64,000 bases of DNA from Burkholderiales bacterium (GCA_019744975.1 JAIETP010000014.1:279048-343047), one strand, 5' to 3'; shown: positions 39,976-49,826, counted from the stretch's first letter. Notes: generated from the letters alone by a model not told the origin. Numbers and translations are program-made.

Positions 39976-41142
39976 ATGAGCAACTTCCTGTTTACTTCCG
40001 AGTCGGTATCCGAAGGCCATCCCGATAAAATTGCCGACCAGATTTCCGATGCCATTCTTGACGCCATCCTCGCCGGGGATAAAAACGGCCGCGTCGCCGC
40101 CGAAACCCTGACCCACACCGGCCTGGTCGTGCTTGCAGGCCAGGTCACCACCAATGCGCGCGTCGATTACGCCAAGGTCGCGCGCAAGGTGATCAAACAG
40201 ATCGGTTACGACGACTCCGAAATCGGTTTCGACTACAAGAGCTGCGCCGTGATGGTGTGTTACGACGAACAATCGCGCGACATCGCGCAGGGCGTCAACG
40301 AAGGCGAGGGTCTCGACCTCGACCAGGGCGCGGGTGACCAGGGCCTGATGTTCGGTTTTGCCTGCGATGAAACCCCGCAGCTGATGCCGATGCCGATTTA
40401 TTACTCGCACCGCCTGATGGAGCGCCACGCCGAACTGCGCCGCGACGGCCGCCTGCCCTGGGCGCGCCCCGACGCCAAGTCGCAGGTCTCCGTGCGTTAT
40501 GTCGACGGCAAACCGAGCCACATCGACACCGTGGTGATCTCCACCCAGCACCGCGAGGAAGCCACGCACAAGCAGATCGAGGAAGCGATCATCGATCTGG
40601 TGGTGAAACCCGTGCTGCCGAAAAACATGATCACCAAGGACACCAAGTACCTGATCAACCCGACCGGCCGTTTTGTCATCGGCGGTCCGCAGGGCGACAC
40701 CGGACTGACCGGGCGCAAGATCATTGTCGACACCTACGGCGGTTATTCACGCCACGGCGGTGGCGCGTTCTCGGGCAAGGATCCGTCGAAGGTGGATCGT
40801 TCCGCCGCCTACGCCGCGCGTTATGTCGCAAAGAATATCGTCGCCGCCGGCCTCGCCACCAAGTGCGAACTGCAGGTCGCCTACGCCATCGGCGTCGCGC
40901 GCCCGGTCAGTGTGCTGGTCGACACCTTCGGCACCGGCAAGATCAGCGACGAAAAACTCGGCGTACTGGTGGAAAAACACTTTGATCTGCGGCCGAAAGG
41001 CATCATCCAGTCGCTGGACCTGCTGCGCCCGATCTACACCAAGACCGCCGCGCACGGTCACTTCGGCCGCGACGAGCCGGAATTCACCTGGGAACACACG
41101 GACAAGGCCGCCGCATTGAAGGCGGATGCGGGCATCAAGTAA
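39976..41142 (+). CDS. metK: S-adenosylmethionine synthetase
   Basis: The 388 residues start [23 protein letters not shown]-binding motifs [10 protein letters not shown] and [20 protein letters not shown] are intact. MetK makes SAM from methionine and ATP. In betaproteobacteria metK is usually close to ahcY and metF; here toxin-antitoxin genes lie between. No SAM riboswitch was recognised in the 122-base leader, in contrast to metX. Confidence 0.97.
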   Translation: MSNFLFTSESVSEGHPDKIADQISDAILDAILAGDKNGRVAAETLTHTGLVVLAGQVTTNARVDYAKVARKVIKQIGYDDSEIGFDYKSCAVMVCYDEQSRDIAQGVNEGEGLDLDQGAGDQGLMFGFACDETPQLMPMPIYYSHRLMERHAELRRDGRLPWARPDAKSQVSVRYVDGKPSHIDTVVISTQHREEATHKQIEEAIIDLVVKPVLPKNMITKDTKYLINPTGRFVIGGPQGDTGLTGRKIIVDTYGGYSRHGGGAFSGKDPSKVDRSAAYAARYVAKNIVAAGLATKCELQVAYAIGVARPVSVLVDTFGTGKISDEKLGVLVEKHFDLRPKGIIQSLDLLRPIYTKTAAHGHFGRDEPEFTWEHTDKAAALKADAGIK

Positions 41143-41165
41143 CCCGGCCTCCGTTCCGCAGCAAT

Positions 41166-41194
41166 AAAAACGCCGGCAATGCCGGCGTTTTTTT
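41166..41194. terminator. Bidirectional terminator between metK and the Fic gene
   Basis: Stem CGCCGGC-AAT-GCCGGCG is preceded by five A residues and followed by seven T residues, so it can serve metK and the convergent Fic operon. Confidence 0.9.
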
Positions 41195-41207
41195 ATTGGG
41201 TTTCGCA

Positions 41208-41795
41208 TCAACTGCGCACGAACGCCTGCAACAGCGTGTAATCACCACCATCCGCAGCGCGCAACGCAGTGAGATAACGATCCCGCGCATCACCTGCCGT
41301 TTCGAGATTCGCACCGCCCCAAGTGAATGCCGCGGCGCCATTACGTTTCAACAGCACATCCGTGATCAGCCGCGCATGGCGGCCATTGCCGTTGGGAAAC
41401 GGATGAATGACCACCAGCCGGTGATGAAACCGCATCGCGATCTCATCGGCAGGATAACTGCGGTGTTCGGTCCAGTAACGCACATCTTCCAGCAAGTCGC
41501 GCAGCCTCACCGCAAGCTGCGCGGGATCCACGCCGATGTTCTTTTCAGTGGTGCGAAATGTACCGGCCCAGCGCCAGGTGTCGCCGAACATGCGTTTGTG
41601 CAACTCGCGCACAAAACGCTCATTCAGGATGTCGCGTTCCCGGGAGCGCATCGCCCAGGCGCTGCCTTCCAGCACATTGGCCTGCTCCCACTGGTTCAGC
41701 TCGGCCTGCATGCGGATGTGCCGCGGAATCAGACCACGCGTTTCGTCCGGATCAAGCGGCGTCGCACCCGGCGCGTGCGCGCCTCCTATTCCCAC
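41208..41795 (-). CDS. Fic-domain protein, mobile mystery protein B type
   Basis: The 195 residues include the complete Fic motif HPFPNGNGRHAR near residue 136. Fic enzymes transfer AMP or other nucleotide groups to target proteins. The N-terminal LDPDETRGLIPRHIRMQAELNQWE fits the mobile mystery protein B family. It starts with a GTG and overlaps the HTH gene by 10 bp, giving a toxin-antitoxin-like pair. No inhibitory (S/T)xxxE(G/N) helix was clearly seen in it. The target is unknown. Confidence 0.87.
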   Translation of the reverse strand: MGIGGAHAPGATPLDPDETRGLIPRHIRMQAELNQWEQANVLEGSAWAMRSRERDILNERFVRELHKRMFGDTWRWAGTFRTTEKNIGVDPAQLAVRLRDLLEDVRYWTEHRSYPADEIAMRFHHRLVVIHPFPNGNGRHARLITDVLLKRNGAAAFTWGGANLETAGDARDRYLTALRAADGGDYTLLQAFVRS

Positions 41796-42238
41796 AATTT
41801 CGAGCGCCGGCCGCGCAGCAAATCCTGTTTGCGCCGCTCAATCTGCGCACGCGTGTATTCGTCGTCGGCGCGCTGCTGCTCCAGCGCCATCGAATGCGCC
41901 ACCGCGCCGACCTCCTGTTGCGCCAGTTTCCCGGCGCGCGCCTCGATCTTTTCCTGCAGCGGCAAATCGGGCACCAGCGCATGCACCAGCCGGCAGTCGA
42001 GCGCTGCGCCGAGCCGCCGCAACTGGCCGAGCGAAATCGTGCCGGCGATTTCACGCTGCTCGGCATCGACCCAGGAGGATTGCGCCACGCCGGCGCGCTG
42101 CGCGGCCTGGCGCGTGCTCATGCCCAAGGCCATGCGTATCGAATGCAGCCAGCCATCGGCAGGCGGCGGACCGGCCAGTTCACGCCACGGCGCAAGGGCT
42201 TGATCGAGCTGGAGCAGTCGGAGTTCTTTTGCATTCAT
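41786..42238 (-). CDS. XRE-family regulator, mobile mystery protein A type
   Basis: The 150 residues include a helix-turn-helix, ALGMSTRQAAQRAGVAQSSWVDAEQ, at about 37-62. The motif ISLGQLRRLGAALDCRLVHALVP is typical of mobile mystery protein A. It presumably neutralises or represses the Fic partner encoded downstream. A palindromic operator (42247-42281) directly precedes its start. Confidence 0.87.
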   Translation of the reverse strand: MNAKELRLLQLDQALAPWRELAGPPPADGWLHSIRMALGMSTRQAAQRAGVAQSSWVDAEQREIAGTISLGQLRRLGAALDCRLVHALVPDLPLQEKIEARAGKLAQQEVGAVAHSMALEQQRADDEYTRAQIERRKQDLLRGRRSKLWE

Positions 42239-42246
42239 GATCGACC

Positions 42247-42281
42247 ATAGACTTTCTTTTATTTATAAAATGATAGTCTAT
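42247..42281. promoter_or_regulatory. Probable operator of the HTH-Fic pair
   Basis: ATAGACT (42247) and AGTCTAT (42275) form an inverted repeat with a 21-base AT-rich centre, 9 bases from the HTH start codon. That placement suits autorepression. Confidence 0.6.
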
Positions 42282-42366
42282 AAGCATTCAAAAATAAACT
42301 GTTTAATCGTTTTTAGTCGATCAATATAAACCCACTGACAGAGATTGCATAAAAAAATATTAATAA

Positions 42367-42379
42367 AAACAAATACTTA
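42367..42379 (+). promoter_or_regulatory. IHF-like site upstream of the HTH-Fic pair
   Basis: AAACAAATACTTA matches WATCAANNNNTTR with one mismatch and has an A-rich tract next to it. It sits 129 bp before the HTH start. Confidence 0.4.
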
Positions 42380-42457
42380 ACGACATATACGATTCTTGCG
42401 CTCCGCCATGGCTCGCCCGACAGCGAACAGCGTGTCGAGGACCTGCGGCAGGCATTG

Positions 42458-43162
42458 TCATGCGCGCCCTGCAACGAAACGGCCCTTCGACAAATGCCTG
42501 GCCACGAAAACCCGGATGTTTTCAAACGACAGCAAAGCCACCACCAGCGACAACAGCAGGTAATAAACGGGATAAAAACCCTGCGCCAGGAGTTGCTCCC
42601 GCGGTCCGGCGATCACGGCCCCCAGCATCGCCAGATAGGCCGCGCACCAGACCAGCCACGGTCCCGGCTGTTCATGACCATGGCGCAGCGTGGTTCTCCA
42701 GATCGGAATGAAGGTGATGACGGTGGTGCTCACCGCCAGCACATTGGCCCAGACCGCGCCGCCGGTCGCCAGGTACAGCCCGTAGGCCACAGCATCGGCG
42801 AACATCGCCCAGAAATCGTGGCGACGGGCTGGTTCGTACACCACCTTGCCCGAGCCGGCAAACCACCGGCCAAGTTGCAGGGCGGCGGTCACAACAAAAA
42901 TCGCACAGCATCCGAGGAAACACGCGAAGGGCAGCGCCGATGTCGCCCAGTGGCTGTCGATGGCATCGTAAGTCACGTACTCCACCCATGCACCGAACAG
43001 CCACATCGACCAACTGGCGGCATTGGGTCGCGTCCTTCCGCGCAGGATGCACAGCGCGTACCAGGCATAGGCGATCAGGTGCAGCACCAGCGCCAGCACG
43101 CCGAATACCGCGGACAGGTTCCAGTGCATGGCCATCAATGGTTCAATGATCGCGGATGACAT
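42458..43162 (-). CDS. Hypothetical integral membrane protein
   Basis: From the ATG at 43162 the product is 234 residues with about seven hydrophobic segments. Segment WSMWLFGAWVEYVTYDAIDSH and the repeated short loops recall PQ-loop/SemiSWEET-like bundles, but this is not firm. No family is assigned. The frame stays open to a TTG at 43240. It sits between the Fic pair and the ahcY leader, on the opposite strand to ahcY. Confidence 0.6.
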   Translation of the reverse strand: MSSAIIEPLMAMHWNLSAVFGVLALVLHLIAYAWYALCILRGRTRPNAASWSMWLFGAWVEYVTYDAIDSHWATSALPFACFLGCCAIFVVTAALQLGRWFAGSGKVVYEPARRHDFWAMFADAVAYGLYLATGGAVWANVLAVSTTVITFIPIWRTTLRHGHEQPGPWLVWCAAYLAMLGAVIAGPREQLLAQGFYPVYYLLLSLVVALLSFENIRVFVARHLSKGRFVAGRA

Positions 43163-43234
43163 GCGGCAACGATAACCGGGAAGCGACGCGGCGCGAAGCC
43201 CGTCAGTCAAGAGCAGGCTTAAAAATATCATTAA

Positions 43235-43247
43235 AAACAATTATTTA
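43235..43247 (+). promoter_or_regulatory. IHF-like site upstream of the membrane protein gene
   Basis: AAACAATTATTTA matches WATCAANNNNTTR with one mismatch, flanked by A-tracts. It lies between the divergent membrane-protein and ahcY promoters. Confidence 0.4.
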
Positions 43248-43269
43248 AAAATCATCGCCGTTGCGGCTG

Positions 43270-43298
43270 CCGACAACATCGCGGGCTTCGGCTATAAT
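43270..43298 (+). promoter_or_regulatory. Promoter of the ahcY leader
   Basis: A perfect TATAAT (43293-43298) is preceded at 17 bp by CCGACA. Transcription would begin just before the first SAH riboswitch. Confidence 0.7.
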
Positions 43299-43305
43299 CC
43301 GCGGC

Positions 43306-43364
43306 GCTGAGGAGCGCTGCGACCGATGGGGTTTTAGTTTTACCCATCATCGGCCAGGCTCAGC
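43306..43364 (+). ncRNA. SAH riboswitch, first copy
   Basis: P1 pairs GCTGAG (43306) with CTCAGC (43359). The conserved core GAGGAGCGCTGCGACC follows P1, P2 is CCGATG/CATCGG, and GGCCAGGCTCAGC closes the element. These blocks match the S-adenosylhomocysteine riboswitch consensus. SAH riboswitches normally raise ahcY expression when SAH accumulates. Confidence 0.88.
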
Positions 43365-43377
43365 AAAGATATCAACG

Positions 43378-43412
43378 GCGCTCGCACCGGCAACGGTGCG
43401 AGCGCTTTTTTT
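43378..43412 (+). terminator. Intrinsic terminator between the two SAH riboswitches
   Basis: A 12-bp GC stem, GCGCTCGCACCG/CGGTGCGAGCGC, with a GCAA loop is followed by seven T residues. GAGCGC in the core of the first aptamer can pair with GCGCTC of its 5' arm, a plausible alternative fold that would couple SAH binding to read-through. Confidence 0.88.
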
Positions 43413-43443
43413 CGTACTTGTTTTTAATTTTGAAATGCGTGTC

Positions 43444-43530
43444 CCCGAGGGGCGCTGCGACCGGAACGGATCCCTAAGCACCGTTATCCACCGGCCAGGC
43501 TCGGGCGGCATCGCTGGCAACGGCGCCCTC
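43444..43530 (+). ncRNA. SAH riboswitch, second copy
   Basis: P1 pairs CCCGAG (43444) with CTCGGG (43500). The core GAGGGGCGCTGCGACCGG, a P2 closing with CCGGCCAGGCTCGGG, and the downstream GGCAACGGCGCCCTCC that can pair with GGGGCGC complete the consensus. It ends about 10 bases before the AGGAG ribosome-binding site of ahcY and may act on translation. Confidence 0.87.
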
Positions 43531-43551
43531 CAACGACATCAGGAGCTGTAC

Positions 43552-44955
<1,404 letters not shown>

Positions 44956-44962
44956 TCATCAG

Positions 44963-45018
44963 TTGACGGCAAATCCGGAATGGTTCCATAATGAATCCAT
45001 TATAAATCCGTTCCGGAG
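44963..45018 (+). promoter_or_regulatory. Promoter and nested palindromic operator of vapBC
   Basis: TTGACG (44963) and CATAAT (44987) form a promoter with an 18-bp spacer. ATAATG-AATC-CATTAT (44988-45003) is a perfect palindrome over the -10. TCCGGAA/TTCCGGA flanks it further out. The layout suits conditional cooperative autorepression by a VapB-VapC complex. Confidence 0.7.
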
Positions 45019-45023
45019 CTTTT

Positions 45024-45365
45024 ATGGCAGTCAATATGGCCAGCAAATCAGTCAATTTATCGATCAAGAACGTCCCTGAAACGGTGGCGCGCAAGCTGCG
45101 CGAACGTGCTGCGCAACATCATCGTTCCCTGCAGGGCGAGCTGATGGCCATACTGGAAGACGCGGTGAACGCCCCGAACCTGGCCCGCGCCAACGCCACG
45201 GACGCCAAATATGAAACCGAAACCGACGCTACCAGCACTCCACCGCCAGACCGCCTGCTGGAGCGCCTGCGCGCCATTACCGGCGATCGCGGCATCGACA
45301 CCACAAAGCGGCTCACGCGCGAGCAGGCGCACGACCGCGCGCAACTACGCAAGACCGGCGTTTGA
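45024..45365 (+). CDS. vapB: VapB/FitA-like ribbon-helix-helix antitoxin
   Basis: The 113 residues include an N-terminal ribbon-helix-helix, ASKSVNLSIKNVPETVARKL, then RAAQHHRSLQGELMAILEDA. The tail is disordered and charged. It should bind the operator just upstream and wrap the VapC active site. GGAG precedes the ATG by seven bases. The stop lies 2 bases before the toxin ATG. Confidence 0.87.
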   Translation: MAVNMASKSVNLSIKNVPETVARKLRERAAQHHRSLQGELMAILEDAVNAPNLARANATDAKYETETDATSTPPPDRLLERLRAITGDRGIDTTKRLTREQAHDRAQLRKTGV

Positions 45366-45367
45366 CC

Positions 45368-45778
45368 ATGCCGTCGCATTGTCTCGATACCAATGTGCTG
45401 CTGTATGCATTTTCAAAAGTGCCACGGGACGCGGCCAAGGCTCACATCGCCCGCGACTGGATCAGCCGTGAGGACTGGGGCGTACCGGTGCAGGTGTTGC
45501 AGGAGTTCTACGTGAATGCCGTGCGCGCGCCCGGCGCCCTCAGTCACGATGATGCACTCGCCATGATCGAGGAAATCGCCAGCAGCCGCCCGGTCGCGGC
45601 GACCGACCTGCCCCTGCTGCGACACGCGCTGCAACTGAAGGACCGCTACGGTATTGCCTATTGGGATGCCGCCGTTATCGCCGGCGCCCGCCGTCTCGGC
45701 GCATCGGTGCTGGTCACGGAAGACCTGTCTGACGGGCAGAATTATGGCGGTGTACGGGTCGTTAATCCGTTTGTCTGA
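45368..45778 (+). CDS. vapC: VapC-family PIN-domain ribonuclease toxin
   Basis: The 136 residues include the PIN acidic residues in CLDTNVLLYAF (Asp), VLQEFYVNAV (Glu), and YGIAYWDAAVIAGARRLGA (Asp), and the late VTEDLSDGQ. VapC toxins cut tRNA or rRNA. The ATG at 45368 is chosen over a TTG at 45362 that overlaps the antitoxin stop. The pair stands between ahcY and metF. Confidence 0.9.
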   Translation: MPSHCLDTNVLLYAFSKVPRDAAKAHIARDWISREDWGVPVQVLQEFYVNAVRAPGALSHDDALAMIEEIASSRPVAATDLPLLRHALQLKDRYGIAYWDAAVIAGARRLGASVLVTEDLSDGQNYGGVRVVNPFV

Positions 45779-45803
45779 CTGTCATCCAATTTCAGGAAGT
45801 CCC

Positions 45804-46649
45804 ATGGAATCACAGAAAAAATTCACCCGCAGTTTCAGCTTCGAGTTCTTCCCGCCGAACACGCCGGAAGGCGCGGACAAACTTGCGCAAACCGCAAAAC
45901 AGCTGGCGCAGCTGAAGCCGAAATTTTTTTCGGTGACCTACGGCGCCGGCGGTTCGACGCGCGAACGTACACTGCGCGCCGTGCTCGACCTGCGTAGCGC
46001 TGGATATGCCGCGGCGCCGCACATTTCCTGCGTCGGCTCGTCGCGCAAGGACATCCGCGAAATCCTCAAGGAGTATCAGAACCACGGCATCCGTCATGTC
46101 GTCGCGCTGCGCGGCGATCTGCCGTCGGGCACCGCGGCATCCGGTGAATTCCACTACGCCAACGAACTGGTGGCCTTCATCCGCGGCGAATTTGCTGACC
46201 AGTTTCACATCGAAGTCGCCGCCTATCCCGAATACCACCCGCAGGCCAGGAGCGCCCAGCACGACCTGCTGAGTTTCAAACGCAAGGTGGAGGCCGGCGC
46301 CAATTCGGCGATCACCCAGTATTTCTACAACACCGATTGTTATTTCCATTTTGTCGATGAGTGCGAGGCCATGGGACTCAACCTGCCCATCGTGCCGGGC
46401 ATCATGCCCATCGGCCGGTTTTCGCAACTGGCGAGATTCTCGGATGCCTGTGGCGCGGAGATCCCGCGCTGGATCCGCAAGAAACTGGAAGGTTACGGCG
46501 ACGACACGGCATCGATCCGTGCTTTCGGGCTGGATGTGGTAACCCGGCTCTGCGACGACTTGCTGGCGGCGGGCGCTCCCGGTTTGCATTTCTACACCAT
46601 GAACCAGGCTGGACTGACAACTACGATCTGGCAGCGGCTCGGGTTGTAG
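45804..46649 (+). CDS. metF: Methylenetetrahydrofolate reductase
   Basis: MetF makes 5-methyl-THF for methionine synthase. The 281 residues start MESQKKFTRSFSFEFFPPNT. FFSVTYGAGGSTRERTLRAV and HVVALRGDLPSG (FAD/NADH region) are family motifs. The GGAAG at 45793 precedes the ATG. The 3' end, encoding WQRLGL and stop, is the first unit of a tandem repeat array. Confidence 0.96.
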   Translation: MESQKKFTRSFSFEFFPPNTPEGADKLAQTAKQLAQLKPKFFSVTYGAGGSTRERTLRAVLDLRSAGYAAAPHISCVGSSRKDIREILKEYQNHGIRHVVALRGDLPSGTAASGEFHYANELVAFIRGEFADQFHIEVAAYPEYHPQARSAQHDLLSFKRKVEAGANSAITQYFYNTDCYFHFVDECEAMGLNLPIVPGIMPIGRFSQLARFSDACGAEIPRWIRKKLEGYGDDTASIRAFGLDVVTRLCDDLLAAGAPGLHFYTMNQAGLTTTIWQRLGL

Positions 46650-46838
46650 CCGCAGTTCCACTTCTGCAGCGGCTCGGTTTATAGCCGTAGTCCCATCCCG
46701 CAGCGGCTCGGTTTATAGCCGTCGTTCCGCCCTGCAGCGGCTCGGGTTACAGCCGCCGTTCCACTTCTGCAGCGGCTTGGTCTCTAGCCACCGTTACATC
46801 CTGCAACGGCTTGATTTATAGCCGTCATCCCTTCCTGC
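46631..46838 (+). repeat. 34-35 bp tandem repeat array starting inside metF
   Basis: Six units begin GCAGCGGCT or a close variant at 46631, 46666, 46700, 46734, 46769 and 46804. A typical unit reads GCAGCGGCTCGGTTTATAGC then CGTAGTTCC. The first contains the last codons and TAG of metF. Divergence increases toward the last copy. No spacers are present. It ends 65 bases before the mgtE start. Confidence 0.9.
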
Positions 46839-46903
46839 CCGGCGCTTTCCGTCGCTATACTCCCGGTGACGCACTGGCGCCGATCGCCGACGGGGAGAAC
46901 ATC

Positions 46904-48133
46904 GTGCAGGAAAACGAGACTCAGGCTGCTGCAGCGGAACCGGACAGCCGCGAACTGGCGCAGGCCGCCAAGGCGCGCGGACCCAAGGAAGCAGCAGCGC
47001 TGCTGGCCGAATATCCGGCAGCAACCATTGCCGCAGTACTGCAGGCACTGCCGCCGGCGCTGACCCAGGACGTATTGGCCGAATTGCCCGGCGGCCTGGT
47101 CGACGGCATCGTCCATGTCGCACCGCCGGAAATCGTCGCGCAGTGGCGCACCAACCAGCCATACGCCCAAGGCACCATCGGCCGCATGATGGCGCCGGTG
47201 CGCGCGGTATTCCAGCCGCAGATGAGCGTGCGCGAAACCATCGAGCAATTGCGCCCTCTGGTGCGCAATGCTTTCATCACCTATGGTTATGTCACCGATG
47301 ACTCCGGCAAAATGCTCGGCCTCATCACCATGCGCGACCTGCTGTTCGCCGACGAACAGGCGCCGCTGGAATCCATCATGCTGCGCAATGCATTTTCCCT
47401 GACACCCGACCTGCCGCTGTCTGACGCGATGAAACTGGTGCTCGACCGTCACTATCCGGTGTACCCGGTGTGCGACGAAAACGGGGTATTGCTCGGACTG
47501 ATCCGCGGCCAGACCCTGTTTGAAGAGCAGGCCTTCGAGATCACGGCACAGGTCGGCAGCATGGTCGGCGTCGAAAAGGAAGAACGCCTCGCGACGCCCC
47601 TGAAAAGCAGTTTCAAGTTCCGTCACCCGTGGCTGCAGATCAACCTCGCCACCGCCTTTGTCGCCGGCGGCGTGGTGGCGATATTCCAGGACACCGTGGA
47701 TCGCCTGGTCATCCTCGCGCTGTTCCTGCCGGTGCTGGCCGGACAGTCCGGCAATACCGGCTGCCAGGCGCTGGCAGTCACGCTGCGCGGCATGACGCTG
47801 GGGGAATTGAGGGCCGGCATGGAGCGGGCACTGGTCATCAAGGAGGCCTCGCTGGGCGCGCTGAACGGCGCCTTCACCGGTCTGGTCGCAGCGCTCGGCA
47901 TGTTCATTGTCGCCACCTACCAGCAAAATCCCAATGCGCTGCTGCTCAGCCTCGTGGTCTGGATCGCACTGGTCGGCAGCTGTGTCGCCAGCGGCATCAG
48001 TGGCGCCATGGTGCCCTTGACCCTGAAACGTTTTGGTTTTGATCCGGCCACGGCCTCGAGTATTTTCCTGACCACTGCCACCGACGTGGTCAGCATGGGC
48101 CTGCTGCTGGGCCTGGCTGCATTACTGATTTAA
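46904..48133 (+). CDS. mgtE: Magnesium transporter MgtE
   Basis: The 409 residues comprise an N-terminal superhelical domain (about 10-75), two CBS domains (about 90-205, with YVTDDSGKMLGLITMRDLL), a connecting helix, and five membrane helices. The pore motif PVLAGQSGNTGCQALAV is intact. MgtE is a Mg2+-gated Mg2+ channel of the inner membrane. The GTG at 46904 follows GGGGAG; an upstream TTG at 46811 lies in the repeat array and is rejected. The N-domain is slightly short for the family. Confidence 0.93.
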   Translation: MQENETQAAAAEPDSRELAQAAKARGPKEAAALLAEYPAATIAAVLQALPPALTQDVLAELPGGLVDGIVHVAPPEIVAQWRTNQPYAQGTIGRMMAPVRAVFQPQMSVRETIEQLRPLVRNAFITYGYVTDDSGKMLGLITMRDLLFADEQAPLESIMLRNAFSLTPDLPLSDAMKLVLDRHYPVYPVCDENGVLLGLIRGQTLFEEQAFEITAQVGSMVGVEKEERLATPLKSSFKFRHPWLQINLATAFVAGGVVAIFQDTVDRLVILALFLPVLAGQSGNTGCQALAVTLRGMTLGELRAGMERALVIKEASLGALNGAFTGLVAALGMFIVATYQQNPNALLLSLVVWIALVGSCVASGISGAMVPLTLKRFGFDPATASSIFLTTATDVVSMGLLLGLAALLI

Positions 48134-48149
48134 TGCTTGCAGACAAAAC

Positions 48150-48177
48150 AAAAAAGCCGCCCGCAGGCGGCTTTTTT
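48150..48177. terminator. Bidirectional terminator between mgtE and the aminotransferase
   Basis: GCCGCC-CGCA-GGCGGC is flanked by A-run and T-run, so it can stop transcription in both directions. Confidence 0.92.
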
Positions 48178-48192
48178 ACTGGCACAAACGAC

Positions 48193-49716
48193 TCAGGCTG
48201 CCTTGGCAGGTGCCTTGCGTTTTTTAGCCTGTGCCGCGGTCGCATGCATGGCCGAGTAAGCCGCATGCGCTGCCGCTTCCGCATCACCCACGTGCACCGA
48301 ATGGCCCATGTCTTCCAGCACCGAACCGAGCGCCGACAGGCACAGCATCACGTTGTCCGGACGGCAGGAATAACCCATCAGGCCAAAACGCCAGATCTTG
48401 CCGGCGAGCGGGCCCAAGCCGGCGCCGATTTCAAGGCCGAATTCGCTCAACAGGGTTTTGCGCACTTCGGCTTCGTTGACGCCTTCCGGGCAACGCACCG
48501 CATTCATCTGCGGCGCCTGATACTGTTCTTTCACCAGGAATTTCAGCCCCATCGCTTCGAGGCCGGCTTTCAGCGCAGTGTGATGACGATCGACACGTGC
48601 CCAGGCATTCTCCAGACCTTCCTCGCGGATCAGCAGCAGCGCTTCATGCAGCGCAAACAGCGAATTGGTCGGCGCGGTGTGGTGATAGGTGCGCGTGGTC
48701 TCGCCCCAGTAACCGAGCAGCAGATTCATGTCCATGAACCAGGAATGGATCTTGTCCTTGCGTGCCTTGACGAATTCGACCACCGCCTCCGAAAACGTTA
48801 CCGGCGACAGGCCCGGCGTGCAGGACAGGCATTTCTGGCTGGCGGAATAGGCCGCGTCTATGCCCCATTCATCGACCAGCACCGGAGAGCCGCCCAGCGA
48901 GGTCACGGCATCGACAATGGTCAGCGCGTTGTATTTGTGCGCGATCTGCACCAGCGTTTTGGCGTCGGACAACACGCCGGTGGAAGTCTCGGCATGCACG
49001 AAGGCAACAACGCGCACATCGGGATTCTTTTTCAGCGCGTCTTCGAGTTTCTGCGGGTCGATGGGTTCACCCCAATTGTCTTCCACAACGACCGCCGTGC
49101 CGCCGCAGCGCTCGACGTTTTCGATCATGCGGCCACCGAACACGCCGTTGCGGCAGACGATGACCTTGTCACCCGGCTTCACCATGTTGACGAAGCAGAA
49201 TTCCATGCCCACCGAGCCCGGCCCCGAAATCGGGAAGGTCAGCGGATTTTTGGTCTGGTAGGTGTAACGCAGCAGCGACTTCAGCTCTTCCATCATCTCG
49301 ACGAACACCGGGTCGAGATAACCGATGGCCGGCTGGCTCATCGTGGTCAGCACACGGGGATGGATTTCCGTCGGGCCGGGGCCCATCAGCGTGCGTTGCG
49401 GCGGATGAAACGAGTTGATGCGTTTGGATGGCGCGAACTTGTCCATGGTGAACTCACTCCCTGCTAAGGCGTTGGCGAAAAAATTCTCTCCGTCCGGCCG
49501 CGATTTCAAACGCAGCGGTTTGCGCGTGGTGGCTTCATTGAGCACATCGACGGCGGCAATCTGCCCGCCGGTGACCTGCTCGACTTCCATTGCCCAGCGC
49601 GCGGGCACATATCCGGATTTGACCCAGTGATTGACGACTGCGCGATCGAGCCGGAAGCGGCGGGCCACTTCGGCCTGGCTGCCAAAAAGATCGACGAGGC
49701 GTTCTGCACAATTCAT
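48193..49716 (-). CDS. Class V alanine-glyoxylate-type aminotransferase with N-terminal HTH extension
   Basis: The continuous frame has 507 codons. Residues 1-62 look like a Cro/YdaS-type helix-turn-helix (LFGSQAEVARRFRLDRAVV, then GYVPARW). From Met91 the sequence is a full class V aminotransferase of about 417 residues, with RTLMGPGPTEIHPRVL and the PLP lysine in AYSASQKCLS. This group uses alanine or serine with glyoxylate. A second start at 49446 has AGGGAG ten bases upstream, so the two parts may be made separately, together, or both. No stop separates them. A Lys/Ala-rich tail ends the protein. Confidence 0.85.
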   Translation of the reverse strand: MNCAERLVDLFGSQAEVARRFRLDRAVVNHWVKSGYVPARWAMEVEQVTGGQIAAVDVLNEATTRKPLRLKSRPDGENFFANALAGSEFTMDKFAPSKRINSFHPPQRTLMGPGPTEIHPRVLTTMSQPAIGYLDPVFVEMMEELKSLLRYTYQTKNPLTFPISGPGSVGMEFCFVNMVKPGDKVIVCRNGVFGGRMIENVERCGGTAVVVEDNWGEPIDPQKLEDALKKNPDVRVVAFVHAETSTGVLSDAKTLVQIAHKYNALTIVDAVTSLGGSPVLVDEWGIDAAYSASQKCLSCTPGLSPVTFSEAVVEFVKARKDKIHSWFMDMNLLLGYWGETTRTYHHTAPTNSLFALHEALLLIREEGLENAWARVDRHHTALKAGLEAMGLKFLVKEQYQAPQMNAVRCPEGVNEAEVRKTLLSEFGLEIGAGLGPLAGKIWRFGLMGYSCRPDNVMLCLSALGSVLEDMGHSVHVGDAEAAAHAAYSAMHATAAQAKKRKAPAKAA

Positions 49717-49826
49717 GGGCGAAATCGGGGACTGGAATGATGTTTAAGTAAAAGGATCTACGACGGCCCAAAATTTATCATGGCAAACTAAATTTGACAA
49801 GCTGAATTCTGTTTGGCTGATCTACA

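Noticed and set aside
46631..46838. Possible CRISPR array.
   Set aside because: The 34-35 bp units are contiguous and degenerate, with no unique spacers and no cas genes nearby.
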